Assembly: GCA_902597175.1 (NCBI GenBank)
Contig: CACJWN010000003.1
Span: 1 to 52,641 of the forward strand
Source: an uncultured Pelagibacteraceae bacterium
Lineage (GTDB): Bacteria > Pseudomonadota > Alphaproteobacteria > Pelagibacterales > Pelagibacteraceae
Length of the DNA stretch: 52,641 nucleotides
Direction of reading: 5' to 3'
Below the pieces are notes generated by a model. The model saw only the letters and a list, made by a program, of their open reading frames with translations, made no database searches and was not told the origin of the DNA. The position numbers and the translations under genes were made by a program. Shown in pieces: positions 1-8,756 of this stretch (its first letter is position 1; every line of letters begins with the position of its first letter).

Positions 1-229
1 AATATTTATAAAGATCAACACCTAGTTTTGTAATTTTAAACTCAACCTCGTTATCGATAATTAAATTTGATCCGTTTCTTTTAAAATTATATTTATGGTA
101 ACCGATTGATTTATTGTTTCTAAATAATTCATATTCTAAATAATTATATTTTGAATAGTGGTCTACATGAGCATTAATTTCTAAAGACATTATAGAAATT
201 AAAGCAATTGAAAGTAAATATTTTTTCAT
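1..229 (-). CDS. Exported protein of unknown function (N-terminal part, cut by window edge)
   Basis: The reading frame is open from an ATG at 229 down to base 1, so only about the first 76 residues are visible. The start MKKYLLSIALISIMSLEINA looks like a Sec signal peptide: two lysines, a hydrophobic core and a small residue before the likely cleavage site. The mature start has the pattern LEYELFRNNKSIGYHKYNF, which resembles alphaproteobacterial secreted proteins of the DUF6134/DUF3108 type; this is recognition by eye and no function is known to me. Its start codon is only 12 bases from the divergent cysteine synthase start, so any promoter must lie inside the neighbouring gene. Sure that it is a gene, unsure of the family. 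Confidence 0.7.
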   Translation of the reverse strand, partial: MKKYLLSIALISIMSLEINAHVDHYSKYNYLEYELFRNNKSIGYHKYNFKRNGSNLIIDNEVEFKITKLGVDLYKY

Positions 230-234
230 ATATT
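208..234 (+). promoter_or_regulatory. Possible promoter of cysteine synthase inside the divergent gene
   Basis: A TTGAAA (208-213) is followed after 15 bases by TATATT (229-234). Transcription would start at about 241, right at the ATG at 242, which would give a leaderless or nearly leaderless message. The spacer is short and AT-rich DNA yields such matches by chance, so this is a weak call. Confidence 0.25.
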
Positions 235-241
235 TAGTGTT

Positions 242-1237
242 ATGGAAACTTTTTCAGTAATTTCTCAGATTGGAAATACACCATTAGTAAGACTAAAACA
301 AGCCTCTGAATTGACTGGTTGTAATATATATGGAAAGGCTGAATATTTAAATCCAGGAGAGTCTGTAAAAGACAGAGCAGCATTATTTATTGTTGAAGAT
401 GCAATCAAAAGAAAACTTATTTCAAAAGGAGGCACCATTGTGGAGGGAACAGCTGGAAATACTGGGATAGGATTAGCTGTTGTTTGTAAAGAGTATGACC
501 TTAAACTAAAAATAGTTATTCCTAATACCCAATCAATAGAAAAAAAAGAAACTCTTAAAAAATTAGGTGCTGAACTAATTGAGGTTGATGCTGTGCCTTA
601 CTCAAATCCTAAAAATTATATAAAACAGTCTAAACAAATCGCTGATGATTTAAATAAAAAAAGTAAAAAAGGTGTCTACTGGGCTAATCAGTTTGATAAT
701 GTCATTAATACAGAAGCTCATATCAAAACTACTGCAGAAGAGATTTGGAACCAAACTGCTGGCTCGATCGATGGTTTTACTTGTGCAGTTGGTACGGGTG
801 GTACTTTGGCTGGTGTTTCAATAGGATTAAAAAATAAAAACAAAAATATAAAAATTGCTTTATCTGACCCGATGGGTTCTTCGCTGTTCTCTCATATTAA
901 GTATAATAGACTAGAAAGCTCAGGCAACTCGATTACCGAAGGTATTGGAACTGCAAGAATTACCAAAAATTTTGAAAAGGCATTGGTTGATGATGCTTTT
1001 CAAACAGATGATACAGAAGCTTTAAATATAGTGTACGAATTAATTGAAAATCAAAAAATTATACTAGGTGGGTCTTCAGGTATTAATATTGCTGGTGCTA
1101 TTAAGCTCGCAAAAGAAATGGGTCCTGGAAAAACTATAGTTACTATACTTTGTGATAATGGAAAAAGATATGCTAGTAAAATTTTTAATAAGAAGTTTTT
1201 AAAAAGTAAAAATTTACCAATACCAAAATGGTTATAA
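242..1237 (+). CDS. cysK: Cysteine synthase (O-acetylserine sulfhydrylase), PLP-dependent
   Basis: This is a fold-type II PLP enzyme of 331 residues, the normal length for CysK, which makes L-cysteine from O-acetylserine and sulfide in the cytosol. The N-terminal IGNTPLVRL, the PLP lysine K43 in NPGESVKDR, the substrate loop EGTAGNTG (68-75) and the phosphate-binding GTGGT (184-188) are all present. The EGTAGNTG loop replaces the more common EPTSGNTG and is seen in a CysK subgroup, so a cystathionine beta-synthase-like role cannot be fully excluded. The start is the first ATG and keeps the complete N-terminal motif. It is divergent from the gene at 1-229 and its last codons overlap the end of the convergent aapP by 6 bases. 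Confidence 0.88.
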   Translation: METFSVISQIGNTPLVRLKQASELTGCNIYGKAEYLNPGESVKDRAALFIVEDAIKRKLISKGGTIVEGTAGNTGIGLAVVCKEYDLKLKIVIPNTQSIEKKETLKKLGAELIEVDAVPYSNPKNYIKQSKQIADDLNKKSKKGVYWANQFDNVINTEAHIKTTAEEIWNQTAGSIDGFTCAVGTGGTLAGVSIGLKNKNKNIKIALSDPMGSSLFSHIKYNRLESSGNSITEGIGTARITKNFEKALVDDAFQTDDTEALNIVYELIENQKIILGGSSGINIAGAIKLAKEMGPGKTIVTILCDNGKRYASKIFNKKFLKSKNLPIPKWL

Positions 1238-1963
1238 TATTTGACTTAGAAAGAGTTTAGTACGATCTGATTTTGGATTTTCAAAAAACTCTTTTGTTTT
1301 TGCTCTTTCAACTATTTTTCCTTCATCCATAAAAATCATATAGTCTGCCACTTCCTTGGCAAACCCCATTTCGTGAGTAACTACTATCATAGTCATTCCG
1401 CCTTTTGCTAAATCAACCATTACATCTAAAACTTCTTTAATCATTTCTGGATCTAACGCGGAAGTAGGTTCATCAAATAACATAATTTTTGGTTCCATGC
1501 ATAGTGCTCTAGCTATCGCTGCTCTTTGTTGCTGGCCTCCTGAGAGTTGACCAGGAAATTTAAGAGCTTGATCGTCGATTTGAACTCTTGTTAAATTTTT
1601 CATTGCAACTTCCTCAGCTTCTTTTTTAGGTAACTTTTTTACCCAAATAGGTGCTAAAGTACAGTTATCTAAAATTGAAAGATGAGGAAATAAATTAAAT
1701 TGCTGAAACACCATTCCAACTTCTGCTCTTATCTTTTCAATATTTTTAGTGTTCTCAGCTAGCTCTGTGCCATCAACGATAATATTTCCCTCTTGATGTT
1801 CCTCTAATCTATTGATGCATCTTATTAAAGTTGATTTTCCGGACCCTGATGGACCACAAATAACTATTTTTTCTTGTGGAGCAACTTCAAGATCAATATC
1901 TTTTAATACCTGAAATTTATCAAACCATTTATTAACTTTTTTTAACTCAATTATTTTTCCCAT
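1232..1963 (-). CDS. aapP: General L-amino acid ABC transporter, ATP-binding protein
   Basis: This 243-residue ATPase powers uptake of polar and other L-amino acids across the inner membrane with the permeases AapQ and AapM and the binding protein AapJ. Walker A is GPSGSGKS (37-44), the Q-loop is in MVFQQFNLF (about 84-92), the signature is LSGGQ (140-144), Walker B is IMLFDE (160-165) and the switch histidine is in VTHEMGF. These are typical of the GlnQ/AapP polar-amino-acid family. It is the last gene of aapJQMP, one base after aapM, and it converges on cysK. The substrate range is inferred from the four-gene order. Confidence 0.92.
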   Translation of the reverse strand: MGKIIELKKVNKWFDKFQVLKDIDLEVAPQEKIVICGPSGSGKSTLIRCINRLEEHQEGNIIVDGTELAENTKNIEKIRAEVGMVFQQFNLFPHLSILDNCTLAPIWVKKLPKKEAEEVAMKNLTRVQIDDQALKFPGQLSGGQQQRAAIARALCMEPKIMLFDEPTSALDPEMIKEVLDVMVDLAKGGMTMIVVTHEMGFAKEVADYMIFMDEGKIVERAKTKEFFENPKSDRTKLFLSQIL

Positions 1964-1964
1964 T

Positions 1965-3218
1965 TTATCTCTCAGTACTTAACTTTTTTTCTAAATTTTG
2001 ACTGTATCTACTCATTGCATAGCATATTATCCAGAAAACTAAACCAGCAAATACATATCCTTCCATAGCCATACCTAGCCATTTCGGATTAGTCTTAGCT
2101 AAACCTATCATACCTGCTAATTCCATCAACCCTACTACAAAAATTAAAGGTGTATCTTTTACTAAGGCTAACAGTGTATTAGCTATTCCAGGTATTACTA
2201 ATTTTAGAGCTTGAGGCAATATAATGAGTACATTCATTCTCCAATATCCCATACCTAAAGATTTAGCAGCCTCATATTGACCTTTTGGTAACGCTTGTAA
2301 TCCTCCTCTAACAACTTCTGCCATGTAAGCAGCTTCAAACAATGTGATAGCTATTAAAACTCTAATTAGCTTATCAATAAAAGTGCCATCTGGTAAAAAC
2401 ATAGGAAACATTACAGCAGACATAAATAATACTGTAATCAATGGAACACCTCTCCAAAGTTCTATGAACCCGATAGATATATATCTGATAGCGGGTAAAG
2501 TTGATCTTCTTCCTAAAGCAAGAAATACACCTATAGGAAAACAAAATAATATTGCAAATGCAGATATAATAAATGTTAAAGATAAGCCTCCCCATGCAGC
2601 AGTTTCAACATATTTTAAACCAAAACCTCCACCAGAGATTAATTCAATGCCTAAAAACGGGTATATAAATATTAAAAATAAAATGAAATATTTTTTAAGT
2701 TTTGCTGAAACAAAAAATGAGACACCAACAATAGTAAATAAGATCAAGAATGCCGTATTAATTCTCCATTGTTCAGCATCTGGATAAAGTCCGTACATAA
2801 ACCTATTAAACCAAACTTTAATAAAAACCCAGCAAGCACCATCACCTGTACAATCCTCTTTGGTATTACCTACAAAATTTGCATCTAAAATGAACCAATT
2901 TAAAAGTGGTGGAATAGATTTGATTAAAATAAAAAGTGTAAGAAGAGTTAAAAATGCATTAAAATTATTGGAATTTATATTCTTGTTTAAAATATCAAGA
3001 GATCTAATTCCACTAAACTCAATTCTTATTAAATAGAGTCCAATAAAACCAAATACTAGAGGTAAAAAATAACTGATTTGACTTGGAAAAAAGCCTAATA
3101 AATTATAATTAAAAAAAGCATTAACAAAGACATCAAGAAGACTTAAGAAAATAAGCGTAATTCCTATAGGAAGGTAAGATTTAATGTTTTCTTTGGAAGG
3201 TTTAGAAATTATATTCAT
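1965..3218 (-). CDS. aapM: General L-amino acid ABC transporter, permease
   Basis: This is an integral membrane permease of 417 residues, much longer than His/Gln-type permeases (about 230), as is usual for AapM. Several hydrophobic segments lie before the C-terminal BPD_transp_1 domain (about 205-410). The EAA loop that docks to the ATPase reads [21 protein letters not shown] periplasmic loop of about 50 residues with two cysteines (DCTGDGACW) lies in the N-terminal half, between two predicted membrane segments. Its ATG overlaps the stop of aapQ at 3218 by one base, so the two are probably translationally coupled. Confidence 0.9.
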   Translation of the reverse strand: MNIISKPSKENIKSYLPIGITLIFLSLLDVFVNAFFNYNLLGFFPSQISYFLPLVFGFIGLYLIRIEFSGIRSLDILNKNINSNNFNAFLTLLTLFILIKSIPPLLNWFILDANFVGNTKEDCTGDGACWVFIKVWFNRFMYGLYPDAEQWRINTAFLILFTIVGVSFFVSAKLKKYFILFLIFIYPFLGIELISGGGFGLKYVETAAWGGLSLTFIISAFAILFCFPIGVFLALGRRSTLPAIRYISIGFIELWRGVPLITVLFMSAVMFPMFLPDGTFIDKLIRVLIAITLFEAAYMAEVVRGGLQALPKGQYEAAKSLGMGYWRMNVLIILPQALKLVIPGIANTLLALVKDTPLIFVVGLMELAGMIGLAKTNPKWLGMAMEGYVFAGLVFWIICYAMSRYSQNLEKKLSTER

Positions 3219-4393
3219 TATTTTTCCTTAATAGCCATTTTTTTATTATACCAATTCATGAATATTGAGATTGAAATACTCAAAGTTAGATAAGTGAGCA
3301 TAGTGATGGAGATTATTTCGATTGCCCTGCCTGTTTGCATTAAAGCAGTACCAGCAAAAACTAGTACTATATCAGGATAAGCGATGGCAGCAGCTAATGA
3401 GGAATTTTTAGTTAAGTTAAGATATTGATTAGTTGTTGGCGGTATAATTATCCTTAGAGCCTGGGGCATTACAACTAATTTTAAAATTTGGTTTTTAGTC
3501 AAACCTATACTAGCTGCGGCTTCTTTTTGGCCTTTACTTACTCCCAAAATTCCAGCTCTTACATTTTCAGCGATAAAAGTTGCTGTATACATTGACAAAG
3601 CTAAAGCTAAAGCAATTAATTCAGGAATAATACTAACTCCACCTTCGAATGTGAAAACTGTTGGTGAAAGTTGTTTCAAAACTGGATATTCAAAAGTAAG
3701 AGATACTCCAAAAAAAAGAAAAGTAATTAAAGGTACTAATATTAATGTTGATAAAGATATTATTGCAGTTGGTAATTGTTTTCCAAATTGTTCTCTTTGT
3801 TTCGTAGCGTAAGAATTTATAAAATAGATTGCTATAAATGCGGCTATTATAGATAGAAGAAAAATGTTAAAATTTGTCCATATAAACTTTGGAACGTACC
3901 AACCTTTTATTGTTAAAAAAGAAATATCATTAAAGCTTATACCGTTTTCAGGTAAAGGTAATGCACGCAATGCAGCAAAATACCAGAAAAAAATTTGTAA
4001 TATTAAAGGAATATTTCTAAAAATTTCTACATACCATTCAGCTACTTTTGCAATCAAATAATTGTCTGATAATCTAGATACACCTACAATTACACCAGCT
4101 ATTGTTGCAAAAAATATTCCGATCGCTGAAACTAAAATTGTATTTAATAAACCTACTAAAAATGCTCTCCCGTATGAGTGCGATCCGTCGTACTCAATCA
4201 TTGAAAATGTGATATCAAATGATGCTTCTTGATTTAAAAAACCAAATCCAAAAGATATTCCTCTGTTACCCATGTTAATTTGAGCATTGGTTGCAAAATA
4301 AATAATTACGGACAGTAAGGCCAAAATAGTTACTACTTGAGGAATTAAATCTCTTGCTTTTTTGTTTTCAATGTTGAATTTTTTAAAAATCAT
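3218..4393 (-). CDS. aapQ: General L-amino acid ABC transporter, permease
   Basis: This permease of 391 residues pairs with AapM. The frame stays open to 4495, but the first 34 codons of that longer form lie across the end of aapJ and the hairpin at 4406-4438, so I place the start at the ATG at 4393 (MIFKKFNIENKK). The C-terminal half holds the transport domain with the EAA loop ENVRAGILGVSKGQKEAAAS. A long periplasmic region precedes it, as usual in AapQ. Expression probably depends on read-through of the hairpin located just upstream. Confidence 0.9.
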   Translation of the reverse strand: MIFKKFNIENKKARDLIPQVVTILALLSVIIYFATNAQINMGNRGISFGFGFLNQEASFDITFSMIEYDGSHSYGRAFLVGLLNTILVSAIGIFFATIAGVIVGVSRLSDNYLIAKVAEWYVEIFRNIPLILQIFFWYFAALRALPLPENGISFNDISFLTIKGWYVPKFIWTNFNIFLLSIIAAFIAIYFINSYATKQREQFGKQLPTAIISLSTLILVPLITFLFFGVSLTFEYPVLKQLSPTVFTFEGGVSIIPELIALALALSMYTATFIAENVRAGILGVSKGQKEAAASIGLTKNQILKLVVMPQALRIIIPPTTNQYLNLTKNSSLAAAIAYPDIVLVFAGTALMQTGRAIEIISITMLTYLTLSISISIFMNWYNKKMAIKEK

Positions 4394-4405
4394 TATTTTG
4401 AGAAT

Positions 4406-4438
4406 AAAAAAAAGGGCCAGATTAATCCAGCCCTTTTT
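4406..4438 (-). terminator. Intergenic hairpin between aapJ and aapQ (attenuating terminator)
   Basis: On the minus strand, AAAAAGGGCTGG (4427-4438) pairs with CTGGCCCTTTTT (4409-4420) around the loop ATTAAT (4421-4426), and three more T follow. All 12 positions pair, two of them as G-T wobbles. This is a classic intrinsic terminator shape. It lies 14 bases after the aapJ stop and 12 bases before the aapQ start, so it probably stops most transcripts after aapJ and lets a fraction continue into the permease genes. Confidence 0.85.
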
Positions 4439-4452
4439 AATTTTATTAGCAA

Positions 4453-5499
4453 TTATCTTGCTGGTGGTACGTAAAGAATTCCACCTTTGGTCCATAATTC
4501 GTTTGGACCTCTGTTAGGTAATATTCCTGTATCAGCTATGTGTTTCTTATAGCTTTCACCATAATTACCAACTTGCTCGATAATTCTTAAGCTCCAATCA
4601 TTATCTAGACCAAAAGCTGCACCTAGTTCACCTTCAGATCCAACTAATCTTTTGATAGCTGGGTTATCAGAGTCTTTTAGGCTTGAAGCGTTTGACGAAT
4701 TAACGCCATACTCTTCAGCTTCGATCATAGTATTAAGAGACCATCTAACGATATCTTCCCATACAGAGTCACCTTGTCTTACAACAGGTCCTAATGGCTC
4801 TTTAGAAATCGTTTCAGGTAATACTTTATGTTCATCTGGGTTCGACATTTTTGTTCTTTGTGCCGCTAAGCCAGATTTATCAGTAGTATAAGTATCACAT
4901 CTTCCAGCATCGTAAGCTTGAACAACTTCGTCTGCTTTTTCAAACGCAATTGGTTCGTACTTGATGTTTTTAGAATTGAAAAAGTCTCTCATGTTAAGCT
5001 CAGTAGTTGTACCTGTGTTTGTACAAGCAGAAATACCGTCTTTGAAATCATTCACAGAATTAATTCCAGAATTTTTTCTAACCATGAAACCTTGTCCATC
5101 ATAAAAGTTCACACCAACAAAAGTTAAACCAATGTCAGCATCTCTTGATAATGTCCAAGTAGTGTTACGTGCAAGTACATCAATTTCACCTGATGTTAAA
5201 GCCGTAAATCTTTCTTTAGCACTTAATGGAGTGTATTTAACTTTGTCTGCATCACCTAATACAGCGGCAGCAACAGCTCTACATACATCCACATCAATAC
5301 CAGACCAGTTCCCAGATGCATCAGCATTAGAAAAACCTGGCAGACCTTGCGAAACTCCACATTTCACAAAACCAGCTTTCTTAGTATTGTCTAGAGTTTT
5401 AGATTTTTTAGAACCTGCTCCTCCTCCACCTTGGCCGCAAGCAACCAAAAGTAAAGAAGCAAATCCAACTAAAATCCAAGTTTTGATAGATTTCATCAT
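4453..5499 (-). CDS. aapJ: General L-amino acid ABC transporter, binding protein (predicted lipoprotein)
   Basis: This is the 348-residue solute-binding protein that captures amino acids and delivers them to AapQMP. The N-terminus ends in the lipobox LVAC followed by a Gly-rich linker (GQGGGGAGS), so it is probably lipid-anchored rather than free in the periplasm. The mature part begins with KCGVSQGLPGFS and ends with LWTKGGILYVPPAR, both typical of AapJ. Cysteines suited to disulfides occur in VCRAV, SACTNTG and RCDTY, as in the AapJ/BztA group. It is first in the operon, has a good upstream promoter and is followed by a terminator-like hairpin. Confidence 0.93.
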   Translation of the reverse strand: MMKSIKTWILVGFASLLLVACGQGGGGAGSKKSKTLDNTKKAGFVKCGVSQGLPGFSNADASGNWSGIDVDVCRAVAAAVLGDADKVKYTPLSAKERFTALTSGEIDVLARNTTWTLSRDADIGLTFVGVNFYDGQGFMVRKNSGINSVNDFKDGISACTNTGTTTELNMRDFFNSKNIKYEPIAFEKADEVVQAYDAGRCDTYTTDKSGLAAQRTKMSNPDEHKVLPETISKEPLGPVVRQGDSVWEDIVRWSLNTMIEAEEYGVNSSNASSLKDSDNPAIKRLVGSEGELGAAFGLDNDWSLRIIEQVGNYGESYKKHIADTGILPNRGPNELWTKGGILYVPPAR

Positions 5500-5515
5500 T
5501 TAAGATTTCCTTTTT

Positions 5516-5551
5516 TATTGTTAACAATATTTTTGAATTAAGAATTCAAAA
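5516..5551. repeat. Two adjacent palindromes in the aapJ leader
   Basis: A perfect 14-base palindrome (TATTGTTAACAATA, 5516-5529) is followed by a perfect inverted repeat with 9-base arms and a 3-base spacer (arms 5531-5539 and 5543-5551). Both lie between the predicted -10 element and the aapJ start codon. They could be operator half-sites for a dimeric regulator or a pair of leader hairpins. No regulator can be named from sequence. Confidence 0.5.
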
Positions 5552-5558
5552 CGTGCTT

Positions 5559-5587
5559 AATATAATTTTATTTTGCCCCTACTTCAA
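5559..5587 (-). promoter_or_regulatory. Predicted sigma-70 promoter of aapJQMP
   Basis: Read on the minus strand, TTGAAG (5582-5587) and TATATT (5559-5564) are separated by exactly 17 bases. Transcription would start near 5551, giving a leader of about 50 bases that contains the two palindromes at 5516-5551. The spacing and both hexamers fit the housekeeping consensus well. Confidence 0.6.
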
Positions 5588-5657
5588 TTTTATGATAGTC
5601 AATATATGGGTTTAAAATTTTCAAAATTAACTAAATGTGTTCATTTACAACCCAAAT

Positions 5658-6698
5658 TTAAGATTTTTTGTATAAGGTCATTTCATGAAGTCTGCTCAAA
5701 GTTCTTCTAAAAATATTTGAATGTTTTTTTGAGGTTCCTAATTTATCCAGCGCACAATTTAAAGAAACAGTAAGGCTAATTTTTTTTTCATAAAAAATAT
5801 CAATTAAAGTTATAAATCTTAATTGTTGATTGGAGTTAAATTCATTAAAATTAGGAATCTCCTCAATAAATACATGTTTACATATTTGAGATAAATTTAA
5901 ATAATCCTCTGCGCCAAGATTTTGATCACATAATTGATTGAAATTGAACCTTGCGACGCCCTGATAAAAATTAATAATCTTAAAAACTCTTCCTTTTGTA
6001 TTAATTTCCTTTTCTTCTTTTTTTAAATTTTTTGTAAATATTCTAAAATTTTTATTTAAATTAAATAATGTTTTTTCATTTAAGGGATAAAAAATTCGTT
6101 GGTTCTTGTCTTGTATCTGAGTTCTATAGTCGTCTTCTAAAAATAGTACCTTTTGCACTGAATTCTTTTTTATTAATTCAATAAAAGGTATAAATTGTTC
6201 CCTTTGTAATCCATCTTTATATAGTTCAGCTAATTTTGTATTCGTTGTAATTATAATCTTAATATTCTCTTTGAATATTCTTTCAAATAATTTTCCAAGA
6301 ATCATTGCATCAACAATATTTGTAACTTGAAATTCATCTAAAAAAATAAGATCGAACTTTTTTTTTAAATTATTAACGAATTTTGAAATTGAATTTTCCT
6401 CGCTTTTTTTGTGTCTGAAATCATGAAAGTTAATCATAAATTCATTAAAATGAGCTTTCATTTTCTTAGCCTTAACTTGCTCATATACTTGACTCACTAT
6501 CATTGTTTTTCCAACACCCACATTACCATATAGATAAAAACAATGTTTATCAGTCTGCGAAAAGAAACTAATTAATTTCTTTTTTGTATTTAAAAAATCC
6601 TCTAAAGATTTTACTACTTCTATTTGTTTTTTATTAATTTCAAATTTATTACTATTGCAAAATTCTCTAAAAGAATTTTGTAAAGAATTTTTAAACAT
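5658..6698 (-). CDS. zapE: Cell division ATPase ZapE (AFG1 family)
   Basis: This AAA-type ATPase has 346 residues, within the family range. Walker A is GNVGVGKT (58-65), Walker B is LIFLDE (117-122) followed by FQV, and the sensor-like TTNT follows, in the layout usual for ZapE/AFG1. In E. coli ZapE acts at the division site under stress, and mitochondrial AFG1 helps clear oxidative-phosphorylation subunits; which role holds here is unknown. The product is very rich in Lys, Asn and Phe, as expected from the AT bias. It ends a run galE, tartrate dehydrogenase, zapE with gaps of 3 to 7 bases. Confidence 0.85.
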   Translation of the reverse strand: MFKNSLQNSFREFCNSNKFEINKKQIEVVKSLEDFLNTKKKLISFFSQTDKHCFYLYGNVGVGKTMIVSQVYEQVKAKKMKAHFNEFMINFHDFRHKKSEENSISKFVNNLKKKFDLIFLDEFQVTNIVDAMILGKLFERIFKENIKIIITTNTKLAELYKDGLQREQFIPFIELIKKNSVQKVLFLEDDYRTQIQDKNQRIFYPLNEKTLFNLNKNFRIFTKNLKKEEKEINTKGRVFKIINFYQGVARFNFNQLCDQNLGAEDYLNLSQICKHVFIEEIPNFNEFNSNQQLRFITLIDIFYEKKISLTVSLNCALDKLGTSKKHSNIFRRTLSRLHEMTLYKKS

Positions 6699-6701
6699 TA
6701 A

Positions 6702-7766
6702 TTATATATTATTAAATACAGCTTTAGCGCATTTTACTGTATCGCTATTTCCTTGCAGATCCTTTGTTCTATTCTCTTTATTTGCCAAAGTTTTCTCAAT
6801 TGAATTTTCTATGCTTTTTGATGCCTCATGCTCACCTAAAAAATCTAACATCATTGCTCCAGACCAAATTTGGCCAATCGGATTTGCTATTCCTTTGCCT
6901 GCTATATCAGGTGCAGAACCGTGTACTGGTTCAAACAGTGATGGAAATTTTTTATTAGGGTTTATGTTTCCTGACGGAGCAATTCCTATTGTTCCTGTGC
7001 ATGCTGGCCCTAAATCTGATAAAATATCTCCAAATAAATTTGAGGCCACTACAACGTCAAACCATTCAGGTGTTAGGACAAATCGTGCAGTTAGTATATC
7101 AATATGATATTGATCAGTTTTAATATTAGGATAATTTTTTTTCATTAAATTAAATCTTTCATCCCAATATGGCATCGTGATTGAAATTCCATTTGACTTT
7201 GTTGCATTCGTTACTTTTTTTCTTCCTCTTGATTTAGCTAATTCAAATGCAAATTTTTGAACTCTATCAATTCCATGTCTTGACATGATAGTTTCTTGTA
7301 TAGCAATTTCTCTCTCCGAGCCTTGAAACATTTTTCCTCCTACTGATGAATATTCCCCTTCAGTATTTTCTCTTACGATAAGCATATCTATGTCACCAGG
7401 ATTTTTATTTGCTAAAGGGCTTGGAACGCCGTCAAACAGTTTTACTGGTCTTAAATTTATGTATTGGTCAAATTCTCTTCTAAATTTTAGCAAGGAACCC
7501 CACAGACTTATATGATCTGGGACTTTAGATGGATCTCCAACTGCGCCAAAATATATCGCGTCATGACTTGAAATTTTTTCTTTCCAATCATCAGGTAACA
7601 TTTTACCATTTTTTTCATAATAGTCACACGAAGCAAAATCAAATTCATCGAACTGTATATTGAACTGGTGTTTTTTAGCAGTTTCTTTTAATACTTTTAT
7701 ACTTTCTGGCATTACTTCTTTGCCAATTCCATCACCAGCAATTGTTGCTATTTTATAATTTTTCAT
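6702..7766 (-). CDS. Tartrate / D-malate dehydrogenase (decarboxylating)
   Basis: This 354-residue member of the isocitrate/isopropylmalate dehydrogenase family oxidises and decarboxylates a 2-hydroxy-diacid with NAD. The N-terminal IAGDGIGKEVMPE, the substrate Arg segment LLKFRREFDQYINLRPV, the VRENTEGEYS block, the metal-binding region NLFGDILSDLGP and the C-terminal EPVHGSAPDIAGKGIANP are complete. LRPVKLFDGVPSPL and the overall pattern match tartrate dehydrogenase/D-malate dehydrogenase (TtuC/DmlA) better than LeuB, which usually continues LRPA. Specificity among tartrate, D-malate and 3-isopropylmalate is inferred. It lies between galE and zapE on the same strand. Confidence 0.8.
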   Translation of the reverse strand: MKNYKIATIAGDGIGKEVMPESIKVLKETAKKHQFNIQFDEFDFASCDYYEKNGKMLPDDWKEKISSHDAIYFGAVGDPSKVPDHISLWGSLLKFRREFDQYINLRPVKLFDGVPSPLANKNPGDIDMLIVRENTEGEYSSVGGKMFQGSEREIAIQETIMSRHGIDRVQKFAFELAKSRGRKKVTNATKSNGISITMPYWDERFNLMKKNYPNIKTDQYHIDILTARFVLTPEWFDVVVASNLFGDILSDLGPACTGTIGIAPSGNINPNKKFPSLFEPVHGSAPDIAGKGIANPIGQIWSGAMMLDFLGEHEASKSIENSIEKTLANKENRTKDLQGNSDTVKCAKAVFNNI

Positions 7767-7773
7767 AAAAATA

Positions 7774-8745
7774 TTATTGTCTCTTTTCCCATATTAAGCA
7801 ACTTTTTACAATTTTTCTCAAACTATTGAATTTTGGGCTCCATTGAATAAAACGCATCAATTTCTTATTAGATGCGATAATTTTGACCATATCTCCTTTC
7901 CTATTAGGAAATTTAACAATTTTTGCATTTTTATTTGCATACTTTTTAAATTCTTTGATTGCATCATAAACTGAAATTCCTTTTCCATAACCACAGTTTA
8001 AAATTGTAGAAATGTTATATTTATTAATTTTTAATAAAACTTTGTAATGAATTTCTGAGATATCTGATACGTGAATATAATCTCTTATACATGTACCGTC
8101 TCTAGTTTTATATTTTGTTCCATAAATTTTAAAAATTGGTTTTTTTTTATTTACCTCTATAGACAAATTCTTAAATAATTGATCTCCTTTATTAATTTGA
8201 CCTATTTTTCCTGTTGAACTAGCTCCAGCAACATTAAAATATCTTAGAATTCCATAGTTCAATTTATTTTTTTTACAAAAGATTTTTATCAGCTTTTCAC
8301 ATTGCAATTTAGTGTACCCATAAACACTACTAGGGTTTAGTTTGGTTTTTTCATTTACTTTTGTAAGTCCATCTTTATAAACTGAACACGTTGATGAAAA
8401 AATGATATTTTTTACTTTTGTATTCTTGATTGCTTCAAGTAATGTTTTAGTTCCATCAACATTAATTTTTTTATATTTTTTCGGTTTTCTTTCACTTTCG
8501 CCAACAGATAAAACTGCCGCAAGGTGAATGACTGAGTCAATATTATTTTTAACAATAATCTTTTTAATTTGATTTTTATTTGATATGTCTGATTTATAAA
8601 AAATTGCTTTTTTATTAATCAACCTCCTAAAACCAGTTGATAAGTTATCTACTATATAAACTCTTTTTTTGTTTTTAATAAATATTTCAGTAGTGTGCGA
8701 GCCAATATAACCCGCTCCACCAGTAATAAGAATGTTTTTGATCAT
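7774..8745 (-). CDS. galE: UDP-glucose 4-epimerase
   Basis: This extended short-chain dehydrogenase/reductase of 323 residues interconverts UDP-glucose and UDP-galactose for surface polysaccharide. The NAD-binding motif GGAGYIGS (9-16), the catalytic Ser/Thr region SSTCSVY (117-123) and the YxxxK pair (Y142, K146) are present. The C-terminus contains GTCIRDYIHVSDI, which is characteristic of GalE. It starts 11 bases after the tRNA-Arg 3' end and probably shares its transcript. Epimerase activity on other UDP-sugars is possible. Confidence 0.87.
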   Translation of the reverse strand: MIKNILITGGAGYIGSHTTEIFIKNKKRVYIVDNLSTGFRRLINKKAIFYKSDISNKNQIKKIIVKNNIDSVIHLAAVLSVGESERKPKKYKKINVDGTKTLLEAIKNTKVKNIIFSSTCSVYKDGLTKVNEKTKLNPSSVYGYTKLQCEKLIKIFCKKNKLNYGILRYFNVAGASSTGKIGQINKGDQLFKNLSIEVNKKKPIFKIYGTKYKTRDGTCIRDYIHVSDISEIHYKVLLKINKYNISTILNCGYGKGISVYDAIKEFKKYANKNAKIVKFPNRKGDMVKIIASNKKLMRFIQWSPKFNSLRKIVKSCLIWEKRQ

Positions 8746-8756
8746 AATTTCATTGA

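Noticed and set aside
2344-2787. 147-codon open frame on the plus strand opposite aapM
   Set aside because: It is the antisense shadow of a well-supported permease gene. The product has no recognisable domain, and the real gene covers the whole stretch.
4394-4495. Longer aapQ start at 4495
   Set aside because: It would overlap aapJ and read through the hairpin. The ATG at 4393 gives a normal permease N-terminus.
5132-5503. Plus-strand frame over the aapJ signal region
   Set aside because: It is antisense to aapJ, whose motifs are unambiguous. Low-complexity Ala/Ser content is expected from the complementary frame.
5500-5657. Riboswitch in the aapJ leader
   Set aside because: The leader of about 50 bases is too short for known amino-acid riboswitches such as the glycine type, and no conserved core was seen. 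Only simple palindromes are present.
6655-7107. 150-codon plus-strand frame over the tartrate dehydrogenase
   Set aside because: It is a shadow of a clear dehydrogenase gene; no domain is seen in the product.
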